From the NCBI GenBank assembly GCA_021782675.1, contig JAJXUS010000057.1, forward strand, positions 1-9,129: a stretch of 9,129 nucleotides of DNA. Reading direction: 5' to 3'. The translations under genes were made by a program, and so were the position numbers. Below are positions 7,030 to 9,129 of this stretch, piece after piece (the stretch's first letter is position 1; the number at the start of each line of letters is the position of its first letter). This DNA comes from Acidobacteriota bacterium. Lineage in GTDB: Bacteria > Acidobacteriota > Terriglobia > Terriglobales > Acidobacteriaceae. A model generated the notes under the pieces. That model worked only from the letters and a program-made list of their open reading frames with translations. It was not told the origin of the DNA and searched no databases.

Positions 7030-8171
7030 TGCGTGTGCTGCATGTCATTCGCTCGCTTCACCCGGAGTATGGCGGCCCGGCGCAACTGGTGCGTTGCATC
7101 GTCGCCGCCGGTCCCCGCCTTGGCTGGCAGGGCGAGGTGGCATGCCTCGATCTGCCGGATCAACCATTTCTGAAAGAACTGCGATTCCCGGCTCACGCGC
7201 TTGGCCAAAACAGCTCCACCTACGGCTATTCCTCGCGCTGGGTGCCCTGGATGCAGGCCAATATCGATCGCTTCGATGGCGTCGTGGTGCATGGCATCTG
7301 GCAGTATCAAAGCTGGGGCACATGGCGCGCCATTCACGGACGCAAGCCGTACGTGCTGTTTCCGCACGGCATGCTGGATCCGTGGTTCAAGCGGACCTAT
7401 CCGTTGAAGCACGTAAAAAAGTGGCTCTACTGGCATCTCGCAGAGCGCAAGGTGGTGCGCGACGCGAACTCCATTCTCTTCACGTGTGAGACGGAAAAGC
7501 GGCTGGCGCCGCAAAGCTTCCGCATGCCCCCTTGGCACGCCGCGGTCGTGCCCTACGGCGCGGAGATGCCGAACGGCGATCCCGAACAGCAACGCGACGC
7601 GTTCTATCGCCATTGTCCGGCGGTGCGAGGACGGCGGTTTTTCCTTTATCTTGGGCGCATTCATCCCAAGAAAGGCTGTGACCTGCTCATTGACGCTTTT
7701 CTCGCAGTGGCGGCGCAGCACCCGGAGATCGATCTTGTGATGGCCGGCCCCGATGCCGGAATGCGCGCCGGGCTTGAGGCTCGCGTCCGGCAGGCCGGCT
7801 TGCCGCACCGCGTGCACTGGCCCGGCCTCATCACCGGGGACGCGAAGTGGGGGGCGTTTTACGCCGGTGAGGCCTTCGTGTTGCCCTCACACCAGGAGAA
7901 CTTCGGAATCGCCGTGGCCGAAGCGCTGGCTTGCAGCCGGCCGGTGCTGATCTCAGATCAGGTGAATATCTGGCCGGAAATTGAGACCGACAATGCCGGT
8001 CTGGTCGCCCCCGACACGGTCGAAGGTACCCGTCAACTGCTGGAGCGCTGGCTGGCGCTACCGCCCGAAGAACAGGCTCAGCGACGCACGAGTGCGCGCG
8101 CCTGCTTCGAAGCCCGCTACAATCTGGATCAGAATGTGGTCGAGCTGGTGCGCTTCTTTCAACGAATCTGA
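7029..8171 (+). CDS. GT-B glycosyltransferase (GT4 family), second of the pair
   Basis: 380 residues. The N-terminus MRVLHVIRSLHPEYGGPAQLV has the glycine-rich turn typical of GT4 enzymes. Further motifs are VVVHGIWQ, FPHGMLDPWF (111-120), the donor-domain motif LGRIHPKKGCDLLIDAF (208-224, with K214 and K215 near the expected phosphate contacts), VMAGPD, and E-x7-E as ENFGIAVAE (290-298). The two glycosyltransferases share only family-level motifs by eye, so they are probably not a recent duplication. A likely ribosome binding site AAAGG (7014-7018) lies 10 nt upstream, and the start overlaps the previous stop (TGATG). The sugar transferred is unknown; a xylose or glucuronate donor would fit the divergent UDP-sugar gene, but that is inference only. 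Confidence 0.93.
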   Translation: MRVLHVIRSLHPEYGGPAQLVRCIVAAGPRLGWQGEVACLDLPDQPFLKELRFPAHALGQNSSTYGYSSRWVPWMQANIDRFDGVVVHGIWQYQSWGTWRAIHGRKPYVLFPHGMLDPWFKRTYPLKHVKKWLYWHLAERKVVRDANSILFTCETEKRLAPQSFRMPPWHAAVVPYGAEMPNGDPEQQRDAFYRHCPAVRGRRFFLYLGRIHPKKGCDLLIDAFLAVAAQHPEIDLVMAGPDAGMRAGLEARVRQAGLPHRVHWPGLITGDAKWGAFYAGEAFVLPSHQENFGIAVAEALACSRPVLISDQVNIWPEIETDNAGLVAPDTVEGTRQLLERWLALPPEEQAQRRTSARACFEARYNLDQNVVELVRFFQRI

Positions 8172-8186
8172 TGCAGGTGCGGCCCC

Positions 8187-8753
8187 ATGAGCCGTGCGCT
8201 GCCGGTGCACTCCGGCGCACAATCCTTTGGTGCGCCCCAATACTCGCTGGGTAACCGCGTGCGCCGCCAGTTGTGGAGCGCCGCGTGGATCTTTCTCTTC
8301 CGGCCTTCCCCACGCATAGCGCACGCCTGGCGCGGCCGGCTTTTGCGCATCTTTGGTGCATCGCTCGGGCCCGGCTGCCGTATCTATCCCGGCGCGCGCA
8401 TCTGGGCACCGTGGAACCTGACGTGCGAAGACCATGTCTGGGTGGCGGATGGCGCGGAGCTTTATAACCCTGCTCCCATGCTGCTGCGCTCCCACGCCAT
8501 CGTTTCGCAAGGCGCTTACCTCTGCGGGGCGACGCACGACTACAACGATCCGGCCTTCCCGGTTCTCTCCTTCCCGATGCAGCTTGGCAGATATGCCTGG
8601 GTGGCTGCGCGGGCCATCGTATCGCCGGGCGTCAGTCTGGGCGATGGCGCCGTTCTGGGGCTGGGTTCGCTGGCTACCAAAGACCTGGAGCCCTGGTCGA
8701 TCTATGCGGGCGTGCCCGCATGCAAGCTGAAGGCCCGCAATCCGATTGGGTGA
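8187..8753 (+). CDS. WcaF-type O-acetyltransferase (left-handed beta-helix)
   Basis: 188 residues, usual for the WcaF/colanic acid acetyltransferase family (hexapeptide-repeat, acetyl-CoA dependent). It probably O-acetylates a sugar of the repeat unit in the cytoplasm. The N-terminal helical part has the family pattern SLGNRVRRQLW…LFRPSPR…RGRLLRIFGA. Imperfect hexapeptide turns follow: IYPGARIWAPWNLTCEDHVWVADGAELYN, then AIVSQGAYLCGATHDYNDP with the probable catalytic His117, then the final coils AIVSPGVSLGDGAVLGLGS and the family ending WSIYAGVPACKLK. The ATG at 8187 has AGGTG (8175-8179) 7 nt upstream. Another ATG at 8171 overlaps the previous stop but is in a different frame. This is the last gene of the operon. 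I do not assign the symbol wcaF because the polymer need not be colanic acid. Confidence 0.93.
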   Translation: MSRALPVHSGAQSFGAPQYSLGNRVRRQLWSAAWIFLFRPSPRIAHAWRGRLLRIFGASLGPGCRIYPGARIWAPWNLTCEDHVWVADGAELYNPAPMLLRSHAIVSQGAYLCGATHDYNDPAFPVLSFPMQLGRYAWVAARAIVSPGVSLGDGAVLGLGSLATKDLEPWSIYAGVPACKLKARNPIG

Positions 8754-8794
8754 GCAATAAAACGCCCCGGGACCGGCGAAAATGCACAGGGCCG

Positions 8795-8825
8795 CGCTCC
8801 ATGCAGTCTGCACTCGAGCGTTTTT
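8795..8825 (+). terminator. Probable intrinsic terminator of the export operon
   Basis: CGCTC (8795-8799) pairs with GAGCG (8816-8820), with an inner TGCA/TGCA stem around a 3-nt loop, followed directly by TTTTT (8821-8825). The hairpin is interrupted by an internal loop, so its strength is moderate. An alternative longer-range pairing joins AAAACGC (8759-8765) with GCGTTTT (8818-8824). The location, 41 nt after the last stop and facing a convergent gene, fits. Confidence 0.55.
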
Positions 8826-8847
8826 AGGTTGCTATGGCGGAATGGTC

Positions 8848-8926
8848 GTCATTCTGAGCGAAGCGAAGAATCCGGGCGTTGGCTCTCTGCTGCAATGCAG
8901 CGATCGTTCGCTGCGCTCGGAATGAC
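8848..8926. repeat. Nested inverted repeat of the 'HSERSEES' intergenic class
   Basis: Left arm 8848-8872 and right arm 8902-8926 are inverted copies matching at 21 of 25 positions; both ends read GTCATTC inward. The 29-nt centre contains its own perfect hairpin, GCTGC-AAT-GCAGC (8889-8901). Read in one frame the element gives HSERSEES…RSFAALGMT, a mistranslation I remember as frequent in genomes carrying many copies of this repeat, acidobacteria among them. It sits between convergent genes, the usual place for REP-like elements. Only one full copy is in the window, so its multicopy nature is recalled, not seen. Confidence 0.85.
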
Positions 8927-8969
8927 ATTTGGTGATGCGCAGGCACTTTATACCGACGGGAAAACTGCG

Positions 8970-9129
8970 TTAAAGCGAGTTCATATTCTGCAGGAACTCG
9001 GAGTTCGTGCGAGCCTTCCCCAACTTATCGACCAGCAGTTCCATGGCCTCCACCGGTGACAACGGATTAAGCACCTTGCGCACCAGCCAGGTACGCTGCA
9101 GCTCGTCCTTGGGGATCAGCAGCTCTTCT
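8970..9129 (-). CDS. rho: Transcription termination factor Rho, C-terminal end (5' part beyond window)
   Basis: The minus strand encodes 52 complete codons and a TAA stop (8970-8972). The C-terminal sequence reads EELLIPKDELQRTWLVRKVL, then NPLSPVEAMELLVDKLGKAR, then TNSEFLQNMNSL. It matches the conserved Rho C-terminus, for example EELL…ELQKMWILRKI, then a PMG…AMEFL core, then TKTN..F, as in E. coli Rho. Rho is the hexameric RNA-dependent ATPase that ends transcription of untranslated RNA. The ATPase motifs and the RNA-binding domain lie outside the window. The gene is convergent with the polysaccharide operon and is probably an unrelated housekeeping neighbour that marks the edge of the locus. 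Confidence 0.93.
   Translation of the reverse strand, partial: EELLIPKDELQRTWLVRKVLNPLSPVEAMELLVDKLGKARTNSEFLQNMNSL

Noticed and set aside
6933..7817. Minus-strand open frame of 294 codons across the two glycosyltransferases
   Set aside because: It lies opposite two complete glycosyltransferase genes, lacks motifs, and spans their overlap junction.
8171..8173. ATG overlapping the second glycosyltransferase stop as start of the acetyltransferase
   Set aside because: It is in a different frame from the acetyltransferase. The ATG at 8187 is in frame, with AGGTG at suitable spacing.
8829..9059. Small plus-strand open frame after the acetyltransferase gene
   Set aside because: Its translation HSERSEES…RSFAALGMT comes from the inverted repeat, and its end runs antisense into rho. 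This is a known kind of annotation artefact.

Overview
The window looks like part of an exopolysaccharide or capsule locus from a GC-rich Gram-negative bacterium (GC estimated by eye at about 60%). I favour an acidobacterium of the Terriglobia type. The reasons are an intergenic inverted repeat of the class that mistranslates as 'HSERSEES…RSFAALGMT', which I recall as common in such genomes, and a UDP-glucose dehydrogenase with an extra loop. The assignment is an inference. No tRNA, rRNA, CRISPR array, transposase or phage gene is visible.

Layout: (1) Positions 1-2012, minus strand, form one uninterrupted reading frame that runs off the left edge. It joins a complete UDP-glucose 6-dehydrogenase to the first ~180 residues of a UDP-glucuronate decarboxylase (UDP-xylose synthase). 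This natural fusion of two consecutive pathway enzymes is the most interesting item here. (2) Positions 2013-2443 are a ~430-bp divergent intergenic region with no convincing gene; it should hold the promoters for both directions. (3) Positions 2444-8753, plus strand, are five closely packed genes: a Wzc-type chain-length regulator with fused tyrosine kinase, a Wza-type export protein with SLBB domains, two GT-B glycosyltransferases, and a WcaF-type left-handed beta-helix acetyltransferase. Two junctions overlap by 1 nt (TAGTG and TGATG), and the others are 51 and 15 nt apart, as in an operon. (4) Positions 8754-8969 are a convergent intergenic region with a probable terminator and the nested inverted repeat. 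(5) Positions 8970-9129, minus strand, are the C-terminal end of transcription termination factor Rho.

How the parts fit: the divergent fusion would supply UDP-glucuronate and UDP-xylose. The two glycosyltransferases would build part of a repeat unit, the WcaF-like enzyme would O-acetylate it, and the Wzc and Wza homologues would control chain length and export through the periplasm and outer membrane. No Wzx flippase, Wzy polymerase, priming glycosyltransferase or Wzb phosphatase lies in the window, so the locus is incomplete here or the missing functions are encoded elsewhere.
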